Of a stretch of 64,000 nucleotides of DNA, positions 42,592 to 52,666 are shown one piece after another. A program made the translations under genes and the position numbers. How positions within the stretch are numbered: position 1 is the first letter of the stretch; the number at the start of each line of letters is the position of its first letter. The notes below the pieces were generated by a model. The model was not told the DNA's origin. It was given only the letters and a program-made list of their open reading frames with translations, and made no database searches. Source of the stretch: Bacteroidales bacterium (lineage in GTDB: Bacteria > Bacteroidota > Bacteroidia > Bacteroidales > P3); the NCBI GenBank assembly GCA_017616895.1, contig JAFZXE010000010.1, positions 124,001-188,000 on the forward strand, given 5' to 3'.

Positions 42592-44004
42592 ATGGACGAC
42601 ATAAAAGACCTTGAAACCAAACCCATCGGTAAATTGCTATGGATATTCGCACTACCTGCGGTTGTGACCCAGGTAGTTGCCTCCATATACAATATCGTTG
42701 ACCGCGTGTTTTTGGGGCAATATGTAGGCGAGATGGCCATTGCCGGGCTTGCTATAACGCTGCCGTTGATGAACATCATACATGCGTTTGGAGCGATGGT
42801 GGGAGTCGGAGCATCGGCGAGAATGAGCATAGTGTTGGGGCGGAAAGACATAAAGTGGGCAGAGAAGATACTTGGCAACAGCGTTCTGCTGACGTTTTTC
42901 TTTGGTTTTTTGTTTGTCTCAGCCGGATATCTGTTCATGGACCAAATACTTGAACTATTCGGAGCCTCGTCCGACACAATCAGCTACGCCCGCGAATATA
43001 TGCAGATAGTACTGCCAGGTATGTTTTTCACTACATTGGCCTTCAATCTTACCGGACTTATCCGCGCTTCGGGATACCCCACCAAATCGATGTGGATAAT
43101 GGCTGGCGGAGCAATCTTGAATATAATCCTTGACGCATTGTTTATATGCTTTCTTGGATGGGGAATAGCCGGCGCAGCATGGGCCACGACAATATCTATG
43201 GTCACAATGGCAATGGTGGCTGTGGCACATTTTGTGCAGCCTCGGTCATTCATACGATTCAAGCGACACGCATGGTCGCCAAAACTGTATATATTCCGAA
43301 ATGTGCTACTGATAGGATTGAGCCCTTTCCTGATGAACTTTGCCGCATCGTTTGTTGTAGCGCTACTTAACAGGCAGTTGATACACTATGGAGGAGACCT
43401 TGCGGTAGGAGCTTACGGAGTAGTGAACACCTACTGTGCGTTCCTTGTGATGTTCATCCTCGGTATCTGCCAAGGGATGCAGCCAATAGCAGGCTACAAC
43501 TATGGTGCCGGACATAACCACCGATTAAAGGAGACTTACCTGCTGACAATGAAATGGTCGGTGGCCGTAGGGCTGATGGGAGCCGCATTGGCACTAGCAA
43601 TACCACAACTCATAATGAGAGCCTTCACTACCGGAGATGAAATGATTAGCATCGGAACGCCAGCAATGAGATGGCTTAACGTAATGATGCCACTCATAGC
43701 CTTCACCATCACCAACTCACAGTTTTTCCAAAGCATAGACAAACCGTGGATAGCAATAGCCACCAGCTTATCCAGGCAGCTAATATTCCTTATCCCGATG
43801 ATGTACATAGTGCCCTATTTCATGGTAGGAGCGGGCGGCAGCGGCCTTCAGGGAGTGTGGGTATCGTGTACTATATGCGATGTACTTGGAGCGGCTTTGG
43901 CGGCGATTCTGCTAAGCACGCAGTTGAAGGTATTCAAACCAGGATATGTCGCGCCTGAACGAGGGCCAAAGAAAGAATATGGCCCAAGCCATAGTGAGAA
44001 TTGA
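42592..44004 (+). CDS. MATE family efflux transporter
   Basis: This 470-residue protein has about twelve transmembrane helices and the MATE features IGKLLWIFALPAVVTQVVASIYNIVDRVFLGQYVG at the start and GICQGMQPIAGYNYGA in the middle. This branch (MepA/NorM-like) exports cationic drugs and metabolites with sodium or proton exchange; the natural substrate is not evident. It follows nadD by two bases. Confidence 0.92.
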   Translation: MDDIKDLETKPIGKLLWIFALPAVVTQVVASIYNIVDRVFLGQYVGEMAIAGLAITLPLMNIIHAFGAMVGVGASARMSIVLGRKDIKWAEKILGNSVLLTFFFGFLFVSAGYLFMDQILELFGASSDTISYAREYMQIVLPGMFFTTLAFNLTGLIRASGYPTKSMWIMAGGAILNIILDALFICFLGWGIAGAAWATTISMVTMAMVAVAHFVQPRSFIRFKRHAWSPKLYIFRNVLLIGLSPFLMNFAASFVVALLNRQLIHYGGDLAVGAYGVVNTYCAFLVMFILGICQGMQPIAGYNYGAGHNHRLKETYLLTMKWSVAVGLMGAALALAIPQLIMRAFTTGDEMISIGTPAMRWLNVMMPLIAFTITNSQFFQSIDKPWIAIATSLSRQLIFLIPMMYIVPYFMVGAGGSGLQGVWVSCTICDVLGAALAAILLSTQLKVFKPGYVAPERGPKKEYGPSHSEN

Positions 44005-44055
44005 CATTATTCCGACATAACAGTTTTGTTATGCCGAGATAGATAAAACCAGCTT

Positions 44056-45330
44056 ATGAAAAAATACCTGCTCCTTTTCGGAATCGCATGCCTTGCCACT
44101 TTCACACATGCGCAAGAAACTGCAAAGAAAGTCCTTTTCATCGGGAACAGTTACACCTATGTAAACGACTTGCCTTCCATGATAAAGCAAATGGGAGAGA
44201 GTACCGGCGACTTGATTGACTACCAACAGGTGACATCTGGCGGAGCCTCTTTCAACAGCCACTGCAACACCACAGGAGCGATGGAAATGATAGGCCAAGG
44301 AGGATGGGATGCCGTAGTGCTGCAAGGGCAAAGCCAGGAGCCATCGTTTCCCTGGGGGCAGTTTATGGAACAAACTTATCCATACGCCTGCCAATTAGCT
44401 GATGCAATATATGAGAAGAACGACTGCGCAGAGGTTGTATTTTACATGACATGGGGGAGAAAAAACGGCGATTCGTATAACGCACAGTTCTTCGACTCGC
44501 TGGCGACCTACGAAGGAATGGATGACTTACTCTGTGCGAGATACACTTATATGGCGCAGCAAAACAAGGCATCTGTAAGCCCGGTAGGCAAGGTGTGGAG
44601 AAAACTTCGCGCCGACTACCCTGACATTGAACTATACCAGAGCGACGAGAGCCATCCATCTGTTTATGGCAGCTATGCGGCAGCGTGCACTTTCTATACT
44701 CTGTTTTTTCTCAAAGACCCATCTTTAATAGCCACCAATCTATCGATTGACGCCGCAACAGCACAGGTTATAAGGGACGTTGCAAAATCTGTAGTATATG
44801 ATTCATTGTATCTCTATTCATGCCATTCATTCGCTTCGGCAAAACCTGTGACCGACAGCCTCCACTGGCAGTTTGAATGTCTTTCCTCTACCACACCGGA
44901 AACCTGCACATGGGATTTTGGCGACGGAGAGACATCCACAGAGACGAATCCATCACACACGTTTGAACCAGGAACTTACACCGTAACACTTGTCGCCGGC
45001 AAAGCCTGTGACCCCGACACATTAAGTATTGAGATTGTGGCCGTAAACGATACGGTTTCACCGGAGAATCCCGACCCACAAAACTACATCGACGAGTCCT
45101 TCGAACTACAGAATTCGAAATTCAAATTTTTCCCAAACCCAGCCAACACCCACTTCACAGTAAGAACCGACAAGGCGGGAACCCTAACAATCATTGACAG
45201 TAGAGGCAGAATGGTAAAACAAATCGCTGTTTTTGATTTCAAAACAGTGGACATCGAAGACCTTCCAGCCGGAGTTTATCATATACGGATTGACAATCGT
45301 ATCGCAGGCAAACTCATAAAAACAAAATAA
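44056..45330 (+). CDS. secreted SGNH-type hydrolase (DUF4886-like) with PKD domain and T9SS sorting domain
   Basis: This 424-residue protein has a signal peptide ending THAQ (20), then an SGNH hydrolase domain with VLFIGNSYTY (block I, likely nucleophile Ser32), GGASF (block II), LQGQSQEP (block III) and SDESHPSVYG (catalytic Asp/His). A PKD domain follows (WDFGDGETSTETNPSHTFEPGTYTVTL), then a T9SS sorting domain beginning FFPNPANTHF. It probably removes ester groups from glycans at the cell surface. The linker ELQNSKFK before the sorting domain is encoded by a heptamer-like sequence. Confidence 0.88.
   Translation: MKKYLLLFGIACLATFTHAQETAKKVLFIGNSYTYVNDLPSMIKQMGESTGDLIDYQQVTSGGASFNSHCNTTGAMEMIGQGGWDAVVLQGQSQEPSFPWGQFMEQTYPYACQLADAIYEKNDCAEVVFYMTWGRKNGDSYNAQFFDSLATYEGMDDLLCARYTYMAQQNKASVSPVGKVWRKLRADYPDIELYQSDESHPSVYGSYAAACTFYTLFFLKDPSLIATNLSIDAATAQVIRDVAKSVVYDSLYLYSCHSFASAKPVTDSLHWQFECLSSTTPETCTWDFGDGETSTETNPSHTFEPGTYTVTLVAGKACDPDTLSIEIVAVNDTVSPENPDPQNYIDESFELQNSKFKFFPNPANTHFTVRTDKAGTLTIIDSRGRMVKQIAVFDFKTVDIEDLPAGVYHIRIDNRIAGKLIKTK
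45108..45134. repeat. heptamer-like sequence inside the SGNH-hydrolase linker
   Basis: AGAATTCGAAATTCAAATTT, of the TTCAAAA/TTCGAAA family, encodes QNSKFK directly before the sorting domain. The same placement occurs in peptidase 3. Confidence 0.55.
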
Positions 45331-45356
45331 CAACACCGTTGAGTGGCATTCCAAAC

Positions 45357-45389
45357 AAAAGCGGACATATAATAAAGCCCGCTTTTTTT
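45357..45389 (+). terminator. intrinsic terminator of the SGNH-hydrolase gene
   Basis: AAAAGCGG pairs with CCGCTTTT across 14 bases and is followed by a T-run, 27 bases after the stop codon. Confidence 0.75.
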
Positions 45390-45479
45390 AGTTATATATA
45401 TATTTAGTCACAAAGTCAAATCAAACGGGCCGGTAAAATAACATTACGTATTGTCGCCTACACGGCGCTTACCATCTAT

Positions 45480-48400
45480 GTGATGGTGGCTTTGCTCAAC
45501 TATTCGGTTGTTCAGTCACTAGTAGGTTCTGCCATTGGCAGCCATTTCAGCCACGAATGGGGCGGCACAGTTAAGGTGGGCTCAGTACATATCAATCCGT
45601 TCACGCACCTGACTCTGCACAACGTACAACTGATTTCGCCCGAGAACGACACCATACTCTCAGCCGAACGCATCGCATGCCGGTTTAATGGGTTGCCCGT
45701 CGCAGACGGTGGAATAAAGATGCGCAGCGTGCTTATACGCAACACCACATTTCACCTGACAGCTTGGGATAGGGACATCTGTTTCAAGTACATTATTGAC
45801 TACTACCGCGAGCGAAGCCATAAGAAAGAGAAAAAGAAAAGGAACGGAGAGCCTTTTGTAGTTGACATAAAAAGTGTCGCGCTGGACAACGTTCGATACA
45901 AGATGACACTGAAACCCATAGAATACTATGCGAACCGAGAGCATGGGGTTGATGTGGCAAATATGGATATGGACTCGATATGTGCGCATATCATAAACCT
46001 GCATGTGGTGAACGATGCCGTGAAATGCAAGATAGTGAAGATGTCAACCGTGGAGCGGTCAGGATGGAGGATGAAGAAACTTGTTGGAAACGTGGATGTG
46101 TCGGGCAAAGGAATCCATGTAACTGACATGCAGCTGCAGACAGGAAATATGAATATGCTGAGCGACGTACACTTGGTGTATGACAGCTGGAAATCTCTCG
46201 ACTGGTATTGCGACAGCGTAGATATGGATGTGACATTCAAGCCAGGCAATGTGTTGTCGATGATGGATGCTGCATACTGGGCACCATCGCTATGGGGATG
46301 CGATACTCCTGTAAAAATAGAAGGCCATGTAACCGGTCCTGTATCGAACCTACGGGTTGAGGATTTCAGGGTGGATTTCGGGAGAATAAGCCACCTGTAT
46401 ATGGACGGAACAGCGGAAGGCCTGCCATACGTGGAGGGTACGTTTTTCGACATACACCTACACCAGATTCGCACCGACATCGGCGACCTTATGGCGATAA
46501 ACCATCCAGGAGAACTGAACGTAGGCAACATAAAACTGTTCGAAGAGCTGGGCCTTGTAGATTTTACTGCCGACCTGGTTGGAGGTGCCAGCCAGTGTTT
46601 CACCAATATGGATGTTCGAACTGCGCTAGGCAGCATAAGCGGGCAACTAACGGCCGCCAGCAGCAAACGGCCATCAGGAAAACGCCAATCCCAAGTTCAA
46701 CTATGGCTAGCATCGAAGAGACTTGACCTTCCGTCGATAGCAAAAAACGAATGGGTCAGCCATGCAGGATTTGACATAACCGCAGATGCCAAGTGGAGCA
46801 GCTTTGACGACATGAGAGCAAATCTGGAGGCAACGCTGCACAACACAAGTTTGATGGGTAACGACATCGCTCACGCCCAAGTAAATGCCGAACTTGCAGA
46901 AAGGATATGCGACCTGGCCCTGGACATCAACGACACAGTGCTAGACATTGCGGCAACTGGGCGTTTGGCATTCCCCAAGACAGGGGACCATCGTTACAGC
47001 ATAGATATCGATCTAACCCAAGCCAACATGGGGAAGCTACGACTGATGGAGTGCGATAGTGTCTGTACGTTGACCACACATGTGCAAGCCGACCTAAGCG
47101 GTAAGAAATCAGAAATACCCACAGGTTACGCCTGGGTGAGCAACACTCGTTTGATACGCGATGGAAAAAGTCTCTGCGTTGACAACCTGAACATAACAGC
47201 CCAAGAAGAAAACCAGCGAAAGAAACTCACACTGTCGTCCGACATAGTCAACATGACAGCGACAGGATACTTTGACTACAGCGATTTACCAATAATCATA
47301 CGGAAATTCCGACACGACTTTACCCCCAACTATTGGCAACAGAGCCTGAAGGATCTCAGCGAAAAAGAGATGCAACAAATAGCGGACGCCTCCATTGACA
47401 TCGACCTAAGATGGAGTGACCGTCGAAAACAGATTCATTTCTTCATGCCAACACTCGATATTGCAGAAGGAACGACACTCTCAGCCAGATACAATCATAC
47501 GGAATCGCTAAACATGGTGTTGAGAAGCGACTCGGTAAATATTGGCAGCATAGGACTGCACAGTATAGGAATAACGACCAAAAGCCGTGGTGAACGGTTC
47601 CACCTAGCTGCCGATATATCAGAACTGGCCATGAAAGGGAAAGGTGCCTTGGATAACCTGAGAGTGGATGCGTCAAGCGGACGAGAGGGAGCTGGGCTAG
47701 CAACTCGGTGGGAAGCTGCACCAGGAGCAATCGACACTCGGGGAGACCTAGCACTTGAGATGATAAGCGACAGCACAGACAACATGGTAAACATCATACG
47801 GCCTCATTTCTACCTGAATGGTGAGCAGTGGACTCTTTCGAAGAAAGGCAATTTGTGTTTCAATAAAAACCGAATCGAAGCAGAAGAGGTTGAACTGGTC
47901 AACGGAGATCAATCACTAGTTGTAGGTTACCACCATACGGCAGCCAAAACCGACGATAACATACAAGCCCAGTTTGCCAATGTTAACCTTACAACGCTGA
48001 GCGACCTTTTTCTAAAAGAGACTGGTTTTTCTGCCTCGGGGAGAATCAATGGAGACGGAAACATACAATGGATAGCCAATAGCAAATCGCCATATATCAA
48101 AGCCAATCTGATGGTTGACAGCTGCATGGTAAACAGCCATTCACTAGGAGACATGAACCTTCGCATCAACCACGACATTGAGAAACGCCGCATGCACTTA
48201 TTCGTCAACACAGAGTTGAATGAAGCATATAACTTGACCCATCCTTTGCAGGCATCGGGATATATGGATTTCACCGACAAAGAGACTATGCTGAACCTTG
48301 CAGCCAACTTCGAACGATTCGACCTAGAAGCTGTCAGCCCGTTGCTCAAGTCCTTCTCTTCAAGGTTCGAAGGATTTCTTACAGGCGACATAACTGTAAA

Positions 48401-49901
48401 CGGAACACTTAAGAAACCACAAATACTTGGAAAAGCATGGGTGCAGAACGGCCTAATCAATATTGATGCTACAAACGTGGCATACCTTTTTGACGATACC
48501 ATAAACTTCACTAACAATCAAATACAGCTCAACCAGTTTAAGCTACGCGACATAACTGGAAATACGAGCCAAATTAGCGGAACCATAGACCACAACGGGT
48601 TCTCTAACATACGCACCGACCTCCGACTGAGGACGGACAGACTAATGGTATATAATAACCAGAATAGCGGTACCAGCGGAACCATATTCGCAGCACTTAA
48701 CGGAACTGTGAAAGGACCGTTGGCGGCACTTGAGATAAACGCCAACGCCAGGACTCTAAGCGGAAGCTCTCTTTCCATACCAATAAACTCTCAGAAGAAT
48801 ATCAAATCAAGCGATTTCATAACATTCGTTTCAGATGAAGACTACACGCGGAAAGACGACTCCCCAATCCAGAAACAAAAGAAAAAAAGTGTATCGAGCA
48901 CAATAAATCTCGGGCTTTCACTAACGCCTGACCTGAAACTGCACATCCCGATGGACTTGTCGGGCGTAGGGTTGGATATCGATGGCAGCGGAAACGGCGA
49001 GCTGACTGTCAACCTGGCACCACAAAGGGATTTGCAAGTAGTTGGAGACTACCGCATAGCCGACGGAACTATCAAGCTCGACCTGCTGTCTGTTGTAAGC
49101 AAGGAATTCCGCATAGAAGAAGGCAGCTCGGTAGAATTTCCCGGCAGCATAGGATCGGCAAACCTCGACGTGAACGCAATATACAGCCAACGAGTAGAAC
49201 TCAGTTCGCTGCTTGGCTCTGACGAGAACACTATTGCACAGAAACCTGTGCCGGTTGAAAGTGTAGTATCGCTGAACGGAAGCATCAGTTCTCCTAATGT
49301 AAAATTTGACATCAGACTCCCCAACGCCGACCAGAGCATTCAAGACGAAGTATTCGCATATATCGACCGCAGCAACGAACGCGACCTGATGAACCAGACG
49401 CTTTATCTATTGGTAAGGGGCAAATTCTATAACGCCAACCAAGCGAGCACCCAAACCACAGATGAAACCAATCTGACCTCGAGCGGGATTGCGTTGGTCG
49501 CCAATTCACTTGGAAGTGTACTTTCCAGTATGATTGAGTTTGTCGATATTGAATTCGACTATTCTGCCGCCACTGCGTCACGTTCGGAACAATACAGTGT
49601 GGGAATCAACAAAGAATGGAACAAATTCTATATTGAGTCAACGCTGGGATACGGAGGATACGACCGAGAACTGAGCTCAAACGAAGCATTGGCGAACAAT
49701 ATCGTGGGAGACGTTCTGGTCGGATATAAATTCAATCCCAGATTGCACATGTTCGTTTTCAACCGCAGCAACACAAACGACTACACACGCTTTGAAATGC
49801 CGTACAAACAAGGTGTAGGACTAAAATACACACGAGATTTCGACAAATGGAAAGACCTTTTCAAACGGAAGGAGAAGAAGAAAGTGGCTAGTGGTCGGTA
49901 G
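45480..49901 (+). CDS. tamB: TamB-like translocation/assembly module protein
   Basis: This very long beta-helical protein (1473 residues) has the C-terminal TamB/DUF490 domain: LSLTPDLKLHIPMDLSGVGLDIDGSGNGELTVNL, then SPNVKFDIRLPNADQSIQDEVFAYIDRSNERDLMNQTLYLLVRGKF. TamB-type proteins bridge the inner membrane to outer-membrane assembly or lipid transport. The start is unclear: GTG 45480 or ATG 45483 cut into the expected N-terminal anchor, whose first half (KITLRIVAYTALTIY) is open upstream back to 45408 but without ATG, GTG or TTG in frame. The last residues VASGR are encoded in a heptamer repeat that continues past the stop. Confidence 0.88.
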   Translation: MMVALLNYSVVQSLVGSAIGSHFSHEWGGTVKVGSVHINPFTHLTLHNVQLISPENDTILSAERIACRFNGLPVADGGIKMRSVLIRNTTFHLTAWDRDICFKYIIDYYRERSHKKEKKKRNGEPFVVDIKSVALDNVRYKMTLKPIEYYANREHGVDVANMDMDSICAHIINLHVVNDAVKCKIVKMSTVERSGWRMKKLVGNVDVSGKGIHVTDMQLQTGNMNMLSDVHLVYDSWKSLDWYCDSVDMDVTFKPGNVLSMMDAAYWAPSLWGCDTPVKIEGHVTGPVSNLRVEDFRVDFGRISHLYMDGTAEGLPYVEGTFFDIHLHQIRTDIGDLMAINHPGELNVGNIKLFEELGLVDFTADLVGGASQCFTNMDVRTALGSISGQLTAASSKRPSGKRQSQVQLWLASKRLDLPSIAKNEWVSHAGFDITADAKWSSFDDMRANLEATLHNTSLMGNDIAHAQVNAELAERICDLALDINDTVLDIAATGRLAFPKTGDHRYSIDIDLTQANMGKLRLMECDSVCTLTTHVQADLSGKKSEIPTGYAWVSNTRLIRDGKSLCVDNLNITAQEENQRKKLTLSSDIVNMTATGYFDYSDLPIIIRKFRHDFTPNYWQQSLKDLSEKEMQQIADASIDIDLRWSDRRKQIHFFMPTLDIAEGTTLSARYNHTESLNMVLRSDSVNIGSIGLHSIGITTKSRGERFHLAADISELAMKGKGALDNLRVDASSGREGAGLATRWEAAPGAIDTRGDLALEMISDSTDNMVNIIRPHFYLNGEQWTLSKKGNLCFNKNRIEAEEVELVNGDQSLVVGYHHTAAKTDDNIQAQFANVNLTTLSDLFLKETGFSASGRINGDGNIQWIANSKSPYIKANLMVDSCMVNSHSLGDMNLRINHDIEKRRMHLFVNTELNEAYNLTHPLQASGYMDFTDKETMLNLAANFERFDLEAVSPLLKSFSSRFEGFLTGDITVNGTLKKPQILGKAWVQNGLINIDATNVAYLFDDTINFTNNQIQLNQFKLRDITGNTSQISGTIDHNGFSNIRTDLRLRTDRLMVYNNQNSGTSGTIFAALNGTVKGPLAALEINANARTLSGSSLSIPINSQKNIKSSDFITFVSDEDYTRKDDSPIQKQKKKSVSSTINLGLSLTPDLKLHIPMDLSGVGLDIDGSGNGELTVNLAPQRDLQVVGDYRIADGTIKLDLLSVVSKEFRIEEGSSVEFPGSIGSANLDVNAIYSQRVELSSLLGSDENTIAQKPVPVESVVSLNGSISSPNVKFDIRLPNADQSIQDEVFAYIDRSNERDLMNQTLYLLVRGKFYNANQASTQTTDETNLTSSGIALVANSLGSVLSSMIEFVDIEFDYSAATASRSEQYSVGINKEWNKFYIESTLGYGGYDRELSSNEALANNIVGDVLVGYKFNPRLHMFVFNRSNTNDYTRFEMPYKQGVGLKYTRDFDKWKDLFKRKEKKKVASGR

Positions 49902-49955
49902 TTAGCAATCAGTAAACGTATCAACATATCAACGTATCAACTTTTAACACTTAAC
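49885..49955. repeat. heptamer then octamer repeats at the tamB 3' end
   Basis: Heptamers GTGGCTA, GTGGTCG, GTAGTTA, GCAATCA, GTAAACG (49885-49919) span the tamB stop codon and belong to the same family as the first ileS insert. They are followed by octamers ACGTATCA, ACATATCA, ACGTATCA. Confidence 0.8.
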
Positions 49956-49969
49956 ATTACAACGCCATA

Positions 49970-50809
49970 ATGAAAATACCAAAATTAGTATATAACCTTA
50001 AAGACAACATCATTTTCTGCCTCTCGCTTCCCATCTTTGTTTTAGCGTTTGCGATACTCTACACCCCAACTTTTGGCAACGGAACCCTTATCGACTGGCC
50101 GCACTTTGAATACTCTTCGATGTGTATTGCCATCATGGCAGCGATTGTGCTGTTCACAACATCTCTATCGAGGTTCCTGTTGTGGCTCACCACAAGAAAA
50201 AAACGTCTCAGCGAGTTTGAATACCTTATTTGGCAGTTTGGGGAAGTCCTTGTGGGATGTCTGTTTTGCGCCATGTTTATGTCGTTGTTTCTGCACAGAC
50301 CCTATTTTTCCATACTTCCCATCACCATATTGATTGGATTGGCGGTGGCCTTATTCCCATACACCGTCTATTGGCTCTATGCCGAGCGATGTGAACGCGA
50401 CCAGCGCATCGCCGATGCTCAGAAAACCATCATGGAACTACGAAGCGGGATGCAGCACGAAGGTCCCAACGCTATTAAATTTACTGACGAAAAAGGAACT
50501 GTGAGGCTAATTGTCAGCGCCGAAAAAGTAATCTCTATTGAGGCCGCAGGTAACTATGTCAACATACTTTACGACAAATCCGGACAACTCGTAAAATTCA
50601 GCCTTCGCAACACCCTGAAAGGAATCGAAGAACTCTGCAACAACTATGACATCGTTCGCTGCCATCGTTCTTTCTTCGTAAACATCCACAAGATTAAGCT
50701 TATCCGGAAAGACACCGACGGCTTCTTCGCCGAACTTGATATAGACAGCGCCAATCGCATCCCAATTTCCAAACTCTACGCCAGCGAGCTGATTGACAAA
50801 ATCGAATAA
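49970..50809 (+). CDS. membrane-bound LytTR-domain transcription regulator
   Basis: This 279-residue protein has four hydrophobic segments (about 14-31, 50-71, 87-107, 113-134), a short helical linker and a C-terminal LytTR DNA-binding domain (about 167-279) with ISIEAAGNYVNIL, LRNTLKGIEELC and IVRCHRSFFVNIHKI. This is the layout of Bacteroidetes regulators that join a membrane sensor directly to LytTR DNA binding without a kinase. Targets are unknown. It starts after a repeat array and ends just before the phosphodiester glycosidase gene. Confidence 0.9.
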   Translation: MKIPKLVYNLKDNIIFCLSLPIFVLAFAILYTPTFGNGTLIDWPHFEYSSMCIAIMAAIVLFTTSLSRFLLWLTTRKKRLSEFEYLIWQFGEVLVGCLFCAMFMSLFLHRPYFSILPITILIGLAVALFPYTVYWLYAERCERDQRIADAQKTIMELRSGMQHEGPNAIKFTDEKGTVRLIVSAEKVISIEAAGNYVNILYDKSGQLVKFSLRNTLKGIEELCNNYDIVRCHRSFFVNIHKIKLIRKDTDGFFAELDIDSANRIPISKLYASELIDKIE

Positions 50810-50828
50810 GACTTTAGTAAACTTGTTT

Positions 50829-51728
50829 ATGAAACCACGCCACATTCTTTTCATCTTAACACTTGCACTCTACAGCTTCATTTCAACATCCTGCAGGGCT
50901 CACAACATAGCAGACACATCTGCAAACGCCGATTCTATAGCATTCTGCTCTGCACAATGGGAAGTAGATGAACATCCAGGATTCTCCGTTAAACGACTAT
51001 CCATATCTGACAAGTCGCTTTTCGCAAGCAACCAGTATATCACCATGATAGTGATACCACCGGACTCAAAACGCCGCCTTGCGTTTGCTCTGGCCAAAGA
51101 CACCTTGCTGCCCACTTCCGAACTAGCTCAAAGAACAGACGCCCTTGCCGCTGTCAACGGTTCATTTTTCGATATGAAGTACTACAACCCCATCTGTTAT
51201 CTGCGCATCGACGGTGAAGAGGTTGGCATTAACACACCCGGAAAAGACGACACCATAAACCGGAAATACTACCAATACGCATCTATCAAGCTACGCAACG
51301 GCAAGCCTAAGCTATTCATTCCTGACAGCAGCCGCTTTGCCGAACAAAGCAGACCCGACAGCAACATCATGACCGCTGGTCCGATGCTGCTATGGCACGG
51401 CGAAAGGTCACCACAACGTGACGACCGAACCTTCGTAACATATCGACATAACCGAACAGCACTCGGCACCAAAGCAGACGGCACCGTCATCATACTTACC
51501 GCCGACGGTCGTTTCCGCAACGTTGCCGAAGGGCTTTCACTTCCCGAACTGACATCTATTATGAAATGGCTCGGATGTGTGAATGCAATAAACCTTGACG
51601 GCGGTGGCAGCACCACCATGTTTGTGAAAGGACGGCCCAACGGTGGACTCCTCACCCACCCCAGCGACAACGGAAAATTCGACTATCAAGGCGAACGGCC
51701 TGTTTCAAACGCAATATTGATACTCTGA
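50829..51728 (+). CDS. phosphodiester glycosidase family lipoprotein (NAGPA-like)
   Basis: This protein has 299 residues from ATG 50829, a lipobox STSC near residue 22, and the phosphodiester glycosidase (NAGPA/DUF2233) domain: AAVNGSFFDM, TAGPMLLWHG, RTALGTKADG and the signature NAINLDGGGSTTMFV. Members cleave phosphodiester-linked sugars such as GlcNAc-1-phosphodiester. It would act in the periplasm or at the surface. Its TGA stop overlaps the phoH ATG by one base. Confidence 0.9.
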   Translation: MKPRHILFILTLALYSFISTSCRAHNIADTSANADSIAFCSAQWEVDEHPGFSVKRLSISDKSLFASNQYITMIVIPPDSKRRLAFALAKDTLLPTSELAQRTDALAAVNGSFFDMKYYNPICYLRIDGEEVGINTPGKDDTINRKYYQYASIKLRNGKPKLFIPDSSRFAEQSRPDSNIMTAGPMLLWHGERSPQRDDRTFVTYRHNRTALGTKADGTVIILTADGRFRNVAEGLSLPELTSIMKWLGCVNAINLDGGGSTTMFVKGRPNGGLLTHPSDNGKFDYQGERPVSNAILIL

Positions 51729-52666
51729 TGGAAAAACTATTCTCACTCGACGATATCGACTACCAACACTTTTGGGGGACCAACGAACACACCCTTGATT
51801 TTCTCAAGGTTCTTTTCCCGAAGTTGAAACTCATCGTGCGCGGTGAAATGCTGAAAGTTATCGGTAGCGATGAAGAACTCGAGGTGTTCGAGCTCAAATT
51901 CACAGCTATGAAACAGCATTTCGAGCGTTTGGGACGACTCTCCGAAAACGACATCATGCAGATAATGGAATCGGTGTCGCCCAACGGCGAAATAGAGCTC
52001 AGCGACGATATACTGGTTCACGGACGCAACGGCAATATCGTCAAGGCACAAACCGCAAACCAGAGACGACTGGTCGATGCCGTCGCCAACAACGACATGG
52101 TGTTCGCCATAGGTCCTGCCGGAACCGGTAAAACCTACACCGCCGTCGCTTTGGCGGTGAGAGCCCTCAAAAACAAGCAGATTCGTCGTATCGTACTTAC
52201 CCGACCTGCCGTAGAAGCAGGTGAGAATCTAGGGTTTCTTCCTGGCGACATGCGGGAGAAACTTGACCCATATCTGCAGCCCCTTTATGATGCCCTGCGG
52301 GATATGATACCTCAGCAGAAACTCCTCTCCTACTGGGAGGATGGCACCATCGAGATAGCGCCCCTCGCCTTCATGCGCGGACGTACACTCGACAACGCTT
52401 TCGTGATACTCGACGAAGCGCAAAACGCCACTTCCACACAGCTCAAGATGTTCCTCACCCGTATGGGTCGCAACGCCAAGTTCGTCATCACAGGCGACCT
52501 CACTCAGATTGACCTTCCCCGCCACCAGCAGTCGGGATTACTCAAAGCCACCCAGTTGCTTGGCGGCATCAAGGGAATCGAAGTCATCGAGCTCGACGAG
52601 ACCGACGTTGTACGACACCGTCTGGTAACCGAAATCATCAAAGCCTATTCCACCATAGAGCAATGA
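51728..52666 (+). CDS. phoH: PhoH family protein
   Basis: This 312-residue P-loop ATPase of the PhoH/PhoL type has an N-terminal KH-like region, Walker A GPAGTGKT (129-136), the LTRPAVEAGENLGFLPGD block, Walker B AFVILDEAQNA and a final TGDLTQIDLP, all typical. PhoH proteins are linked to RNA metabolism and stress. The start overlaps the previous stop and the end overlaps the ispE start by four bases (ATGA), so the three genes form a coupled operon. Confidence 0.95.
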   Translation: MEKLFSLDDIDYQHFWGTNEHTLDFLKVLFPKLKLIVRGEMLKVIGSDEELEVFELKFTAMKQHFERLGRLSENDIMQIMESVSPNGEIELSDDILVHGRNGNIVKAQTANQRRLVDAVANNDMVFAIGPAGTGKTYTAVALAVRALKNKQIRRIVLTRPAVEAGENLGFLPGDMREKLDPYLQPLYDALRDMIPQQKLLSYWEDGTIEIAPLAFMRGRTLDNAFVILDEAQNATSTQLKMFLTRMGRNAKFVITGDLTQIDLPRHQQSGLLKATQLLGGIKGIEVIELDETDVVRHRLVTEIIKAYSTIEQ

